The notes under the pieces: generated by a model
Seen by the model: only the letters and a program-made list of their open reading frames with translations
Databases searched by the model: none
What the model was told of the DNA's origin: nothing
Program-made: the position numbers and the translations under genes
Shown: piece by piece, positions 1 to 8,808 of the stretch
Layout: the number at the start of each line of letters is the position of its first letter
Numbering within the stretch: the stretch's first letter is position 1
From: Massilia sp. UMI-21
GTDB lineage: Bacteria; Pseudomonadota; Gammaproteobacteria; Burkholderiales; Burkholderiaceae_D
Reading direction: 5' to 3'
DNA: 64,000 nt
Assembly: GCA_015277795.1 (NCBI GenBank)
Contig: CP063848.1
Location: 310,001 to 374,000 of the forward strand

Positions 1-1
1 C

Positions 2-577
<576 letters not shown>

Positions 578-601
578 GCCGGCTTCAACCTGAGGACAGA
601 C

Positions 602-1024
602 ATGGCAAATACGATTCAAGTGGACGTGGTCTCGGCCGAAGAGAGTATCTTCTCCGGCCAGGCCGAATTCGTCGCGCTGCCGGGTGAAGCGGGTGAGCTG
701 GGTATCTACCCGAAGCACACCCCCCTCATCACGCGCATCAGGCCAGGTGCTGTACGGATCCAGGTCGCCGGCGGCGGCGAAGAGTTCGTCTTCGTCGCAG
801 GCGGTATCCTCGAAGTGCAGCCGAACGGCGTGACCGTGCTGGCCGACACCGCGATCCGCGGTGGCGACCTGGACGAAGCGAAGGCACTGGAAGCAAAGAA
901 GCAGGCCGAAGAGCTGATGCTGAACAAGGAATCGAAGATCGACTACGCGAAAGCCCAGGCCGAAATGGCCGCGGCGATCGCGCAGCTGGCGGCGATCCAG
1001 AAGCTGCGCACGCGCGGACGCTAA
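602..1024 (+). CDS. atpC: ATP synthase F1 subunit epsilon
   Basis: This 140-residue protein has the normal length and layout of the epsilon subunit: an N-terminal beta-sandwich (about 1-85, with the [17 protein letters not shown] region) and a C-terminal helical hairpin (about 90-140) that can inhibit ATP hydrolysis. It belongs to the central stalk of the F1Fo ATP synthase. A good ribosome site (GAGGACAG) lies just before the ATG. It is the last gene of the atp operon, directly after atpD, and is followed by a strong intrinsic terminator. Nothing unusual is visible. Confidence 0.97.
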   Translation: MANTIQVDVVSAEESIFSGQAEFVALPGEAGELGIYPKHTPLITRIRPGAVRIQVAGGGEEFVFVAGGILEVQPNGVTVLADTAIRGGDLDEAKALEAKKQAEELMLNKESKIDYAKAQAEMAAAIAQLAAIQKLRTRGR

Positions 1025-1047
1025 GCATCCGCTCCTGCGGTACAAGA

Positions 1048-1075
1048 AGGCAGCCTGCGGGCTGCCTTTTTTTTT
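1048..1075 (+). terminator. Rho-independent terminator of the atp operon
   Basis: A perfect 8-bp stem (AGGCAGCC / GGCTGCCT) with a TGCG tetraloop is followed by a run of nine T. It lies 23 bp after the atpC stop codon, so it ends the atp operon transcript. Confidence 0.92.
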
Positions 1076-1101
1076 AGCACTGTCCAGCTTGATCACGGTT
1101 T

Positions 1102-1271
1102 GTAGGGTGGGCGGCTCCACCCGACGGCCTGGCATACCGGGATCCTGGCTGCCGCCCGCGCGTTCACATCCCCCTCGAGCAGATGGGACGACAATGCATA
1201 TGATGATTGGACGCGTGGGCGGCGTCCGCGGCCCGGCTGCTCACCCGGCAGGGTAGAGCCGCCCACCCTAC
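1102..1271. repeat. REPIN-like inverted pair of REP elements (copy 1)
   Basis: The ends are a perfect 16-bp inverted repeat, GTAGGGTGGGCGGCTC at 1102-1117 and its reverse complement at 1256-1271. Each half is itself a hairpin unit: GGGCGGC is matched by GCCGCCC further in, next to a GCGCGTTCA or TTGGACGCG border. Here each unit carries an insert of about 34 bp between its stem arms, which makes this copy longer than the one at 16531. Three more elements of the same family occur in this window, and a RAYT transposase gene that could mobilise them lies at 24477-25013. This element and the atpC terminator account for most of the gene-free stretch 1025-1394. Confidence 0.8.
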
Positions 1272-1394
1272 CGGTGAGCGCAGACTGCAAGTGGTGCTGT
1301 CATCGAAAGCAGCGCACGGTTAGCCAGCGCACGGGTGGGCACCGCGTTCCGGTTTAGTATCGGCTCTCCAGCATGAGACGCGTCGGGCCGGACC

Positions 1395-1775
1395 ATGGCA
1401 ATCCCTCCAGAACACCCTGAACAGCAAGCCGAGAACGCGGCTTGCGCGCTGCCGCCGGACGCCCGCTTCGGCCAGACCCTGTACCGCTTCCTGTTCTTCG
1501 ACTGGCTGTTCCGCGACGTGAGCCGGGCCCGCAACCTATATGAACGCCACGCCGCGCGCGAACACAACCGGCGCATGAGCCGCTATCTGCCGGTCTACAT
1601 GCGGCGCTGGTCGGTGCTGGCCACCTTCGACTTCGCGCTCGGCTTCCTGTTCGAGCGGGTGCTGTCCGCCACCATGCTGTCGGCCGTGTTCTTCACCGGC
1701 TCCTGCGTGACCGTCACCGGCATCGTCGTGATGACCGTGACCTGGCTGTTCCTGACCTACGCCAAGCTGTCCTGA
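1395..1775 (+). CDS. Small membrane protein of unknown function
   Basis: This is an unrecognised 126-residue protein. The first 70 residues are polar and basic, with several RNxYERHxxREHNRRM-type charged positions, and the last 55 residues form two hydrophobic segments (about 72-95 and 97-122). This predicts an inner-membrane protein with a long cytoplasmic N-terminus and a short periplasmic or cytoplasmic hairpin. It stands alone between the first REPIN and a serine hydrolase gene on the same strand. The codon use is like that of its neighbours, and the alternative reading frames on both strands are less protein-like. No function can be assigned. Confidence 0.7.
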   Translation: MAIPPEHPEQQAENAACALPPDARFGQTLYRFLFFDWLFRDVSRARNLYERHAAREHNRRMSRYLPVYMRRWSVLATFDFALGFLFERVLSATMLSAVFFTGSCVTVTGIVVMTVTWLFLTYAKLS

Positions 1776-1914
1776 GCATCGTGCGGCGCTTTCGTTCGCC
1801 CCCGGCTGGCGACCACTCGGCCCATCCGGACGACCACTGATCGGCTCCCGATTGCGGCAGGCGCCGCCCGGTACGTACAGTCGCGGCATCCATAACAACA
1901 AAGGAAGGCCGACC

Positions 1915-3594
1915 ATGTTGATCCGATCCGCCCTCTGCGCCGCCGTGCTGCTGCTGTGCCAGCCGCATGTGGTTTTCGCCGCCGACACCACCCTGGACCA
2001 GCCGCTGGGCAAGCGCGCCCTGGAAGACCTGTCCTTCCGCGTGCAGGCGGCCATCGTTCCCTACTTCCCGCCCGAGGCGCCGGGCGCCACCATCATCGTC
2101 GTCAAGAACGGCCAGACGGTGCTGCGCAAGGCCTACGGCATGGCGGACGCCCCCCGCGGCATCAAGATGACGCCCGAGATGGCATTGCGCATCGGCTCGA
2201 TGACCAAGCAGTTCACCGCGACCGCCATCCTGCTGCTGGCGGACGAACGCAAGCTCGCGCTCGAGGACGAGATCACCAAATATTTGCCCGACTATCCGAC
2301 CCAGGGCAAGAAAATCACCGTCGAGCACCTGTTGACGCATACCTCGGGCATCGCCAGCTACACCGGCATGCCGGGCTTCGCGCAGCGCGCGCCGCAGGAC
2401 ACCACGGTGGCGGCCCTGATCGACACCTTCAAGAACGAACCGATGCAGTTCGAGCCGGGCAGCACCTGGCGCTACAACAACTCCGGCTACTACCTGCTCG
2501 GCGCCATCATCGAGAAGGTCTCCGGCCAGCCCTACCACCAGTTCCTCGCGGAGCGCATCTTCGTGCCGCTCGGGATGGAACATACCGCCTACGAGGGCTA
2601 CGAACGCAACGCGTGGCCGAGCGCCGCTGGCCACGCCCTGGGCGCGCAAGGGTTCGGTCCGGCGCGCACGCTCGGCAAGAACCAGTCCTACGCTGCGGGA
2701 GAGCTGGTCTCGACCGTGGACGACCTGGCGAAGTGGGACGCGGCGGTGGGCAGGAAACTGCTCAAGCCGGCCACCTGGCAGCGCGCTTTTACTTCCTACC
2801 GGCTGACGGGCGGTAAAGACAGCCACTATGGCTATGGCTGGGAGATGACCCTGATCCAGGGCGAAGCGACCATCGGCCACAGCGGCTCGACCCGGGGCTT
2901 TCGCTCCTATGGCCTGCGCATCCCCAGCAAGGGCGTGTATGTGGCGGTGCTGACCAATGGCGATTCGGGCACCGTGGTGCCGGACGTGGTGGCGCGCCGG
3001 GCGGCGGCGGCGGCCATCGGCAAGCCGCTGCCGGAATTCAGGGAAGTGCGGCTCGACGCCGCCGCGCTGGATGCGGTGGCGGGCGTCTACACGCTCGACC
3101 AGGACACCAAGCGCGTGTTCCGCCGCGACGGCGAGTTCCTCGCGCTGCAGCGTCCAGGGCGCGGACCGGTGACGCTCAAGGCCATGTCGGCCAACGAATT
3201 CTTCGTGCCGGAAACGGTGGACTGGTTCGTGTTCCAGCGCGAAGGGGGAGGGAGCGCCGGCAAGGTGACCGGCGTGACCTACCACCAGGACGGACGGGAA
3301 CAAACCCATGTACGCAGCGGCGAGGCGCCGCCGCCGCGGATCGCGGCGAAGATTCTCGATGCCGCCTTCGACGCGCACGTCGGACACTACGAGATGCAGC
3401 CCGGGATGGTGCTGGAAGTCCAGCGCGAAGGCAGCCGTTATTTCGTGCAGCCGACCGGCCAGCGCCGACTGGAGATCTTCCCGCTGAGCGAGACCCGGTT
3501 CTTCGGACGCGATGTCGATGCCGAGATCAGCTTCGAGGGGCAAGGCCTGCAGTTCAAGCAGGGCGGGCGCAACTTTACTGCGCGCCGGATTTGA
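1915..3594 (+). CDS. Secreted serine hydrolase, beta-lactamase (class C / PBP4-like) family
   Basis: The 559-residue protein begins with a signal peptide (about 1-22, ending VVFA/AD). The catalytic motifs of the serine beta-lactamase / D,D-peptidase fold are present: SMTK at 95-98 (SxxK nucleophile), YNN at 187-189, and HSG at 322-324 in place of KTG. The C-terminal 170 residues look like the beta-strand-rich domain often appended to such esterases. The substrate cannot be told from sequence; family members include esterases, D-aminopeptidases and peptidoglycan hydrolases. The ATG at 1915 was chosen over one 63 bp upstream because it follows a GGAAGG ribosome site and starts directly at the signal peptide. 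It has no operon partner. Confidence 0.9.
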   Translation: MLIRSALCAAVLLLCQPHVVFAADTTLDQPLGKRALEDLSFRVQAAIVPYFPPEAPGATIIVVKNGQTVLRKAYGMADAPRGIKMTPEMALRIGSMTKQFTATAILLLADERKLALEDEITKYLPDYPTQGKKITVEHLLTHTSGIASYTGMPGFAQRAPQDTTVAALIDTFKNEPMQFEPGSTWRYNNSGYYLLGAIIEKVSGQPYHQFLAERIFVPLGMEHTAYEGYERNAWPSAAGHALGAQGFGPARTLGKNQSYAAGELVSTVDDLAKWDAAVGRKLLKPATWQRAFTSYRLTGGKDSHYGYGWEMTLIQGEATIGHSGSTRGFRSYGLRIPSKGVYVAVLTNGDSGTVVPDVVARRAAAAAIGKPLPEFREVRLDAAALDAVAGVYTLDQDTKRVFRRDGEFLALQRPGRGPVTLKAMSANEFFVPETVDWFVFQREGGGSAGKVTGVTYHQDGREQTHVRSGEAPPPRIAAKILDAAFDAHVGHYEMQPGMVLEVQREGSRYFVQPTGQRRLEIFPLSETRFFGRDVDAEISFEGQGLQFKQGGRNFTARRI

Positions 3595-3599
3595 CGAGC

Positions 3600-3685
3600 G
3601 TAGGGTGGTCGGCTCTGCCGACCGCGCGTTCAAGCAGCTGATGATCAGCTGATCTGCTATTCATCGGGGAGTTGAACGCCCACCC
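3600..3685. repeat. Degenerate REP/REPIN-like element (copy 2)
   Basis: The left unit is intact: GTAGGGTGGTCGGC, TCT loop, GCCGACCGCGCGTTCA, with a compensating pair of changes in the stem (GGTCGGC / GCCGACC). The right unit is eroded and only TTGAACGCCCACCC remains at 3672-3685. It sits 6 bp after the serine hydrolase stop, in the gap between two convergent genes. Confidence 0.65.
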
Positions 3686-3700
3686 GAATTTACAGATGTT

Positions 3701-4333
3701 CTAGCGTTGCGCGGCCTGCTCCCCCGCCAAACGCAAGGCCACCTTGTGCCGGAAATAATCCTCCTTCACGTAGCGGTACAGGTTCGCCCCCGGGCATACG
3801 GTGTTATCCGAATAGTCGCGGTGGCTCTGGATGTCGTCCAGCGCCACCCCGTACTTCGCCGCCAGCAGCGCCATCAGGTCGACCACCGCGTCCAGCTGCC
3901 GCTGGTTCGGTTCGACTTCCTCGAAATTACCCACCACCTCGATCAGGGCGTGGCCGGTCGGGTCGTACTCGGTGTTGGTGTCGCCCGCGAAGTCGATCTT
4001 GCGCGCTTCGTAGATGCGGCCGTCGAGGTCGATCACATAGTGGTACGGGATGTCGAGCCAGCCCTTGGTAGCACGCGACCAGCTTTGCAGGCGGCGCAGG
4101 TAGGCTTGCGGATCGGTGCCGGGTGTGAACGGCTCGCCCTGGTGGTGCAGGGTGATCTGGCGGATGCTGTGGCGGCGCGCCTTGGCCGGGTCGGCCGGGG
4201 TGCCACCCCAGCCGGACACCGGAACGATGGCGCGTTCCACCGCGGCCAGCGGCTCGGCGCCATGGGTGGACAGGGTGGTCAGCGACAGGACCAGGGCAGC
4301 GAGGGCAGGGAAGACGGGCAGGCGCATGGACAT
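3701..4333 (-). CDS. Secreted N-acetylmuramoyl-L-alanine amidase / PGRP-domain protein
   Basis: The product is predicted to cleave the amide bond between MurNAc and the stem peptide in peptidoglycan, in the periplasm or outside the cell. The 210-residue protein has an N-terminal signal peptide (about 1-25) and one amidase_2/PGRP domain. Visible are the first zinc histidine region (TLHHQGEP), the YHYVIDLDGRIYEAR core strand with the catalytic-type Tyr, and the distal zinc ligands in HRDYSDNTVCPG (His and Cys). The ATG at 4333 was chosen because it opens the signal peptide; the frame runs further upstream, but that extension would enter the divergent neighbour. It is transcribed divergently from the CoA-binding gene. 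Confidence 0.85.
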   Translation of the reverse strand: MSMRLPVFPALAALVLSLTTLSTHGAEPLAAVERAIVPVSGWGGTPADPAKARRHSIRQITLHHQGEPFTPGTDPQAYLRRLQSWSRATKGWLDIPYHYVIDLDGRIYEARKIDFAGDTNTEYDPTGHALIEVVGNFEEVEPNQRQLDAVVDLMALLAAKYGVALDDIQSHRDYSDNTVCPGANLYRYVKEDYFRHKVALRLAGEQAAQR

Positions 4334-4451
4334 ACTCGAGTAGGGACGAGTCCGCATCTTTCCACGTTTGCGCCGGCGGCGCCAGCGCTGCCACGTGAAC
4401 GATGCACATCTGATAAGCTGGAGCCCGGCCTTTGAACCCACTGACACCACC

Positions 4452-4874
4452 ATGAGAAGCATTGACCAGATCCTCAGCGACAGCAAGACCATCGCCATCG
4501 TCGGCCTGTCGAACAAGCCCGACCGTGCCAGCCACGAAGTGGCTGCTTACTTGCAAGGAAACGGCTACCGCATCGTCCCGGTCAACCCGAGCTACGCGGG
4601 CCAGACCATCCTGGGCGAGCAGGTGTACCCGACGCTGCAGGAAGCGGCCGATGCCCTGGCCGGCAGCGGCCAGCAGATCGACATCGTCGACTGCTTCCGC
4701 AAATCGGAAGACATTGCGCCGATCGCGCGCGATGCGATCGCCGTGCGCGCCGGCTGCCTCTGGATGCAGCTCGACATCGAGAACCAGGCGGCCGCCGACC
4801 TGGCGCGCGCCGCCGGCCTGGACGTGGTCATGAACCACTGCATCAAGATCGAGCACCGTAGCCTGAACAGCTAA
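4452..4874 (+). CDS. CoA-binding domain protein (YccU family)
   Basis: This 140-residue protein is a single Rossmann-type CoA-binding domain. The typical features are IAIVGLSNKPDRASHEVAAYL near the N-terminus (about 14-34), VPVNP after strand 2, and the C-terminal GCLWMQLDIEN and VVMNHCIKIEH segments characteristic of the YccU/CoA_binding_2 family. The biochemical role of this family is poorly defined; binding of CoA or a related nucleotide is known for relatives. The start is the ATG before MRSIDQIL, since the upstream extension is Arg-rich and unlike the family. It is followed 88 bp later by the glutathione peroxidase gene on the same strand. Confidence 0.88.
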   Translation: MRSIDQILSDSKTIAIVGLSNKPDRASHEVAAYLQGNGYRIVPVNPSYAGQTILGEQVYPTLQEAADALAGSGQQIDIVDCFRKSEDIAPIARDAIAVRAGCLWMQLDIENQAAADLARAAGLDVVMNHCIKIEHRSLNS

Positions 4875-4962
4875 TGAACGGCGCGGGCCGGCCACGCCGG
4901 TGATCCCGACAAGGGCGGCTGCGTTACAATCATGGCATTCCAACCCGAGGGAACTCCCCGCC

Positions 4963-5589
4963 ATGTCCAAGACCACCGCTCTGCCGTTCGCCTCCCTTGC
5001 CGCCGCTGTGCTTGCGGTCTGCGCCGCCCTGCCGGCCGCCGCCCAAACCGGCACCGCAGCGGGCGCGCCGGCGGCCGCGCGCATGCCGGATGGCCGTATG
5101 CCCGCCGCCTGCCCGGCGATCCTGAAGCAGAACTTCAAGCGCCTGCAGGACGATGCGCCGCAGGACCTGTGCCAGTACGCCGGCAAGGTGGTGCTGGTGG
5201 TGAACACGGCCAGCTACTGCGGCTTTACCAAGCAGTACGAAGGCCTGGAGAAGCTGTACGCGAAGTACGGCGGCCGCGGCCTGGTGGTGCTGGGCTTCCC
5301 CTCGAACGACTTCGGCAAGCAGGAGCCGGGCAATTCGAAAGAGATCGCCGACTTCTGCTTCAACACCTATGGCGTCAAGTTCCCGATGTTCGCCAAGAGT
5401 GCGGTCACCGGCGCGGAAGCCAACCCGCTGCACGCGAGTCTGACCAAGGCCACCGGCCAGGCGCCGAAATGGAATTTCACGAAATACCTGATCGGCCGCG
5501 ACGGCAAGGTGATCGAGCATTTCCCGAGCAAGGTGACGCCGGAAGACCCGGCCCTGGTCGGCAAGATCGAACAGGCGCTCACCATGTGA
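4963..5589 (+). CDS. Periplasmic glutathione peroxidase family protein
   Basis: This thiol peroxidase of 208 residues has a cleavable signal peptide (about 1-28, ending AAAQ), so it acts in the periplasm. The peroxidatic cysteine is C86 in NTASYCGFT, and the WNFTKYLIGRDG motif near residue 165 supplies the conserved Trp and Asn. The loop that normally reads FPCNQFG is FPSNDFG here, so the position of the catalytic-tetrad Gln is Asp116 and the neighbouring Cys is Ser; this may be a subfamily trait. An extra Cys pair in the N-terminal extension (PAACPAIL, DLCQYA) could take part in disulfide cycling. The start is the ATG at the signal peptide. Confidence 0.88.
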   Translation: MSKTTALPFASLAAAVLAVCAALPAAAQTGTAAGAPAAARMPDGRMPAACPAILKQNFKRLQDDAPQDLCQYAGKVVLVVNTASYCGFTKQYEGLEKLYAKYGGRGLVVLGFPSNDFGKQEPGNSKEIADFCFNTYGVKFPMFAKSAVTGAEANPLHASLTKATGQAPKWNFTKYLIGRDGKVIEHFPSKVTPEDPALVGKIEQALTM

Positions 5590-5626
5590 TGGCAGGATCG
5601 AATAACCTTTTTGGCATTGTGGTTAT

Positions 5627-5675
5627 TTGATCCATATCAACGATTTTTTTGCGCTGCATCAATATTCTTAGCTTC
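5627..5675 (+). promoter_or_regulatory. FNR/Anr-type promoter of ompW
   Basis: TTGATCCATATCAA at 5627-5640 is a perfect match to the FNR consensus (TTGAT, 4 bp, ATCAA). A -10-like TATTCT lies at 5663-5668. If transcription starts near 5675, the box is centred at about -41.5, the spacing of a class II FNR-activated promoter. In enterobacteria ompW is known to respond to oxygen through FNR. The TSS is inferred. Confidence 0.75.
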
Positions 5676-5706
5676 GTCACTGATGACATGACGAAAGGTA
5701 AGAAAA

Positions 5707-6330
5707 ATGAAAACGATGTTGCAGCATGCGCTGGCGAGTACCCTTGCGATCACCCTTGCGCTCGCCGGCAGCCAGGCCCTGGCACAAGACACCAACTGGA
5801 TGGTGCGCGCGCGCGCCGTCCACCTCGACCCGGCGAACGAATCGGCGCCGCTGGCCGGCACCGGCGCGGCGGACCGCATCCACGTCAGCAGCAAGACCAT
5901 CCCGGAAGTCGATATCTCCTACTTCTTCACGCCGAACCTGGCGGCGGAGTTGGTCCTGACGTATCCACAGAAGCACCACGTCACCCTGGACGGCGCGCGC
6001 ATCGGCAGCTTCCGCCACCTGCCGCCGACCCTGAGCGCCCAGTACCACTTCGCACCGCAGTCGAGCTTCAATCCCTACCTGGGCGCAGGCGTCAACTACA
6101 CCCGCATCTCGCACGTGAAGCTGTTGAACGGCGCGGCCGACCTCGAGAACGACAGCTGGGGCCTGTCGCTGCAGGCCGGCGTGGATGTCCGCTTGGATGC
6201 GCGCTGGTCGCTCAACTTCGACGTGAAAAAAGTGAACATCCGCAGCGACGTGCTGCTGGGTGGCGCGAAAGCCAGTCACGTGAAGGTGGACCCCGTGTTG
6301 TTCGGCGTCGGCGTCGGCTACCGCTTCTGA
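5707..6330 (+). CDS. ompW: Outer membrane protein OmpW
   Basis: This 207-residue protein has a signal peptide (about 1-26, ALAQ/DT) and the OmpW pattern: NWMVRARAVHLDP at the mature N-terminus, the KTIPEVDISYFFTPNLAAELVLTYPQKH region, NPYLGAGVNYT, and a C-terminal GVGVGYRF ending in Phe, the outer-membrane beta-barrel insertion signal. OmpW forms an eight-stranded barrel thought to pass small hydrophobic compounds. It has its own FNR-type promoter just upstream and runs convergently into pabB with only 9 bp between the stop codons. Confidence 0.93.
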   Translation: MKTMLQHALASTLAITLALAGSQALAQDTNWMVRARAVHLDPANESAPLAGTGAADRIHVSSKTIPEVDISYFFTPNLAAELVLTYPQKHHVTLDGARIGSFRHLPPTLSAQYHFAPQSSFNPYLGAGVNYTRISHVKLLNGAADLENDSWGLSLQAGVDVRLDARWSLNFDVKKVNIRSDVLLGGAKASHVKVDPVLFGVGVGYRF

Positions 6331-6339
6331 AACAGACGC

Positions 6340-8184
6340 TTAGCTTCTCTGCGGGTCGTCCAGCAGGACCGCCCGCAGCGGCCCGCGCAGGGCATTGCAG
6401 ACCACGATGTCGTCTGCACTTGCCAGCATGGCGCGGGTGATCACGCGTTCGCTTGCGTTCCAGGCGGGCGCCTGCAGCATCACGCCACGCATCACGCCGG
6501 GCAGCAGCCCGCAGGACAGCGGCGGCGTGAGCCACTCCGTGCCGAAGCGCACGAACACATTGCTGCGTCCCCCTTCGGTCAATTCCCCCCGCTCGTTGAA
6601 GAACAGGGCGTCGAAGGCGCCCTGCGCCTCGGCGGCGCGCCAGGCCGCGTCGTAGCGGCTGCGCACGCTGGTCTTGTGGCGCAGGAAGACGTCACCCGAA
6701 TGCGTGGTCTCGTTCGCCAGCAGCAGCGGCACCGGTTCGCTTACCGGCGCCAGCGGACCCGCCTGCAGCGCGATCTCGCCGCCGGGCACCACCGACAGGC
6801 GCAGCCGGTGCAGCTGCCCCGGGGGCAGGGCCAGGCAAGCCTCGTTGAGCGCCGCGCGCGCGCCGCCGTAGTCGAACGGGTGGCCGAAGTAGCGGCAGGA
6901 GGCGGCCAGGCGATCGAGGTGCTGCTCGACGTGGCGGCAGCCGTGCTCCTGGCTGGCGCGCAGGGTCTCGAAGAGCTCGAACTCGTTGGGCAGGCCGGTG
7001 AGAAAGCCCGCCTTGAGCCGGCATTCGGCGAATTCCGAGGCCGCGTCGCTGTCGTACACGATGCCGGCGCCCACGCCCAGCTCCCCCTTGCGGACGCCGC
7101 CTTCGGGGCTGCCCAGCGCCAGCGTGCGGATCGGGACCGACAGGCAAAAATTGCCGAAACCCGCGCCGAAGGCCTGGCCTGCCTGCGGCGGATCGAACCA
7201 GCCGATCGCGCCGGTATAGATGCCGCGCGCGCCCGGTTCGAGTTCGTGGATGATCTCCATGGTGCGGCGCTTGGGCGCGCCCGTGATCGAGCCGCAGGGG
7301 TAGAGCGCGTCGAACAGCTGCTCCAGGCTGGCGTCGGCGCGCAGGCGGGCCTGCACGGTCGAGGTCATCTGCAGCACGCTGCCGTAGCGGCGCACCTCGA
7401 ACAGCGCCGGCACCTCGACGCTGCCGGTCTCGGCCACCCGTCCCAGGTCGTTGCGCAGCAGGTCGACGATCATCAGGTTTTCGGCGCGGTTCTTGGTGTC
7501 CTGCGCCAGCGCCTGGGCGCGCTCGTCGTCCACCGCGTCGATGCCGCTGGCTGGCGCGGTGCCCTTCATGGGGCGCGCGGTGAGCACGCCGGCGTCGTGG
7601 CGCACGAACAGTTCGGGCGAGAAGGACAGCAGCGCGCTGCCGTCGGGCAGGGCTACCAGGGCGCCGTAGGGCACGCGCTGGCGCGCGCGCAGCCGCGCAT
7701 ACAGCTTGACCAGCGGGCCGTAGGCGTCGAAGCGCAGGCGGTAGGTGTAGTTGACCTGGTAGGTGTCGCCGGCGGCGATGTAGTCGCGGATGCGCCCGAT
7801 CGCCGCGGTGAACGCGGTTTCGTCGACGTTGGGTGTGATGCCGGCCACGCCGGCCAGTGCGGTGTCTGGCGCGCGGGTGGCGATCCAGGCGGCGACCTGG
7901 CTTGCATCGAGGTGCTCGCATTGTTCGAACAGCAGCACCTGCGCCAGCGCCCCCGGCACCGGGTGCGCCGCGATGCCGTGCAGCTGCGCCCCCAGCTCGT
8001 AGGTGAGGAGCGGCACCGCGTACAGGCCGCGTGCCAGGGCGTCCTGCATGTCGCGCAGCAGTGGGGGCCAGTCGGCGGGGCGGTCGCAGCGCAGCGTGCC
8101 GGCGTGGCGGCTGTACAGGCGCGAACGGGCCTCCTGGGTGGCGCCGGCGTCGTCCAGCAGCGCGAAGACTTCCTGGGTGTCCAT
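6340..8184 (-). CDS. pabB: Aminodeoxychorismate synthase component I fused to aminodeoxychorismate lyase (PabB-PabC)
   Basis: The 614-residue fusion makes p-aminobenzoate for folate. Residues about 1-345 are the chorismate-utilising PabB domain, with DTYQVNYTYRLRF, KGTAPASG, NRAENLMIVDLLRNDLGRV, CGSITGAPKRRTMEII and GIYTGAIGW motifs. Residues about 350-614 are a class IV aminotransferase-fold PabC lyase (FELFETLR, HLDRLAASCRYFG, FNERGELTEGGRSNVFVR, LLPGVMRG); the PLP lysine is likely in LRHKTSVR. PabB needs a glutamine amidotransferase partner (PabA/TrpG), which is not in this window. The gene is 19 bp downstream of slmA on the same strand and is probably cotranscribed with it. Confidence 0.93.
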   Translation of the reverse strand: MDTQEVFALLDDAGATQEARSRLYSRHAGTLRCDRPADWPPLLRDMQDALARGLYAVPLLTYELGAQLHGIAAHPVPGALAQVLLFEQCEHLDASQVAAWIATRAPDTALAGVAGITPNVDETAFTAAIGRIRDYIAAGDTYQVNYTYRLRFDAYGPLVKLYARLRARQRVPYGALVALPDGSALLSFSPELFVRHDAGVLTARPMKGTAPASGIDAVDDERAQALAQDTKNRAENLMIVDLLRNDLGRVAETGSVEVPALFEVRRYGSVLQMTSTVQARLRADASLEQLFDALYPCGSITGAPKRRTMEIIHELEPGARGIYTGAIGWFDPPQAGQAFGAGFGNFCLSVPIRTLALGSPEGGVRKGELGVGAGIVYDSDAASEFAECRLKAGFLTGLPNEFELFETLRASQEHGCRHVEQHLDRLAASCRYFGHPFDYGGARAALNEACLALPPGQLHRLRLSVVPGGEIALQAGPLAPVSEPVPLLLANETTHSGDVFLRHKTSVRSRYDAAWRAAEAQGAFDALFFNERGELTEGGRSNVFVRFGTEWLTPPLSCGLLPGVMRGVMLQAPAWNASERVITRAMLASADDIVVCNALRGPLRAVLLDDPQRS

Positions 8185-8203
8185 TGAATGCTCCGGGCGA
8201 TCC

Positions 8204-8782
8204 TTATGCCGCCAGCAGCAGCGACAGCTGCAGCGCCGTGCCCTCGGCCGGGTTTTGCTTGAAGCCGCTCTTGGCGAAGCGGTGCCAGCGCCCGGTCACG
8301 TAGCTCACCAAGAGGCTGGCGCGCGCCGCGACGTCGGTCTCGAGGCCGTGGCCCTGGGTGACGGCGATCCGCAAGGCGCCCTTGAACGCCATTTCGATGC
8401 GGTCGTAGAACCCGTTCATGCGCAGCTGCAGGCGTTCGTCCTCGCCAACCAGCGCGTCGCCGATCAGCACCCGGGTCATGCCGGGATTGTTGGCCGCGAA
8501 CGACAGCAGCATCTGCAGGATTGCATGCGCCTGGTTCACGCCGCCTTCCTCGCGCTCGGCGATCTGGTTGATCAGGCCGAAGACGCTCGATTCGATGAAT
8601 TCGATCAGCCCTTCGTACATCTGCGCCTTGCTGGCGAAGTGGCGGTACAGCGCCGCCTCCGACACCGACAGGCGCGCCGCCAGCGCCGCGGTGGTGATCT
8701 TCTCGCCCTTGGGCTGCTCGAGCATCGAGGCCAGGGCCTGGAGGATTTGCAGCTTGCGCTGGCCCGGCTTTGAACTTGCCAT
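8204..8782 (-). CDS. slmA: Nucleoid occlusion factor SlmA (TetR family)
   Basis: SlmA binds DNA sites across the chromosome and blocks FtsZ assembly over the nucleoid. The 192-residue protein shows a TetR helix-turn-helix (about 28-55, ITTAALAARLSVSEAALYRHF) followed by the characteristic SlmA body: SKAQMYEGLIEFIESSVFGLINQI, NPGMTRVLIGDALVGEDERLQLR and a FAKSGFK C-terminal segment. It lies between a HAD hydrolase gene and pabB, all on the minus strand and closely spaced (26 and 19 bp). Together with minCDE at 44 kb, both systems that place the division septum are in this window. Confidence 0.93.
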   Translation of the reverse strand: MASSKPGQRKLQILQALASMLEQPKGEKITTAALAARLSVSEAALYRHFASKAQMYEGLIEFIESSVFGLINQIAEREEGGVNQAHAILQMLLSFAANNPGMTRVLIGDALVGEDERLQLRMNGFYDRIEMAFKGALRIAVTQGHGLETDVAARASLLVSYVTGRWHRFAKSGFKQNPAEGTALQLSLLLAA

Positions 8783-8808
8783 GTGATCCCTAGTAGATTG
8801 TTATCGTG

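Noticed and set aside
1714..3633. 639-codon minus-strand open frame opposite the serine hydrolase
   Set aside because: It is the shadow of the plus-strand gene caused by GC-rich third codon positions; its translation is His/Arg/Ala-rich without any motif.
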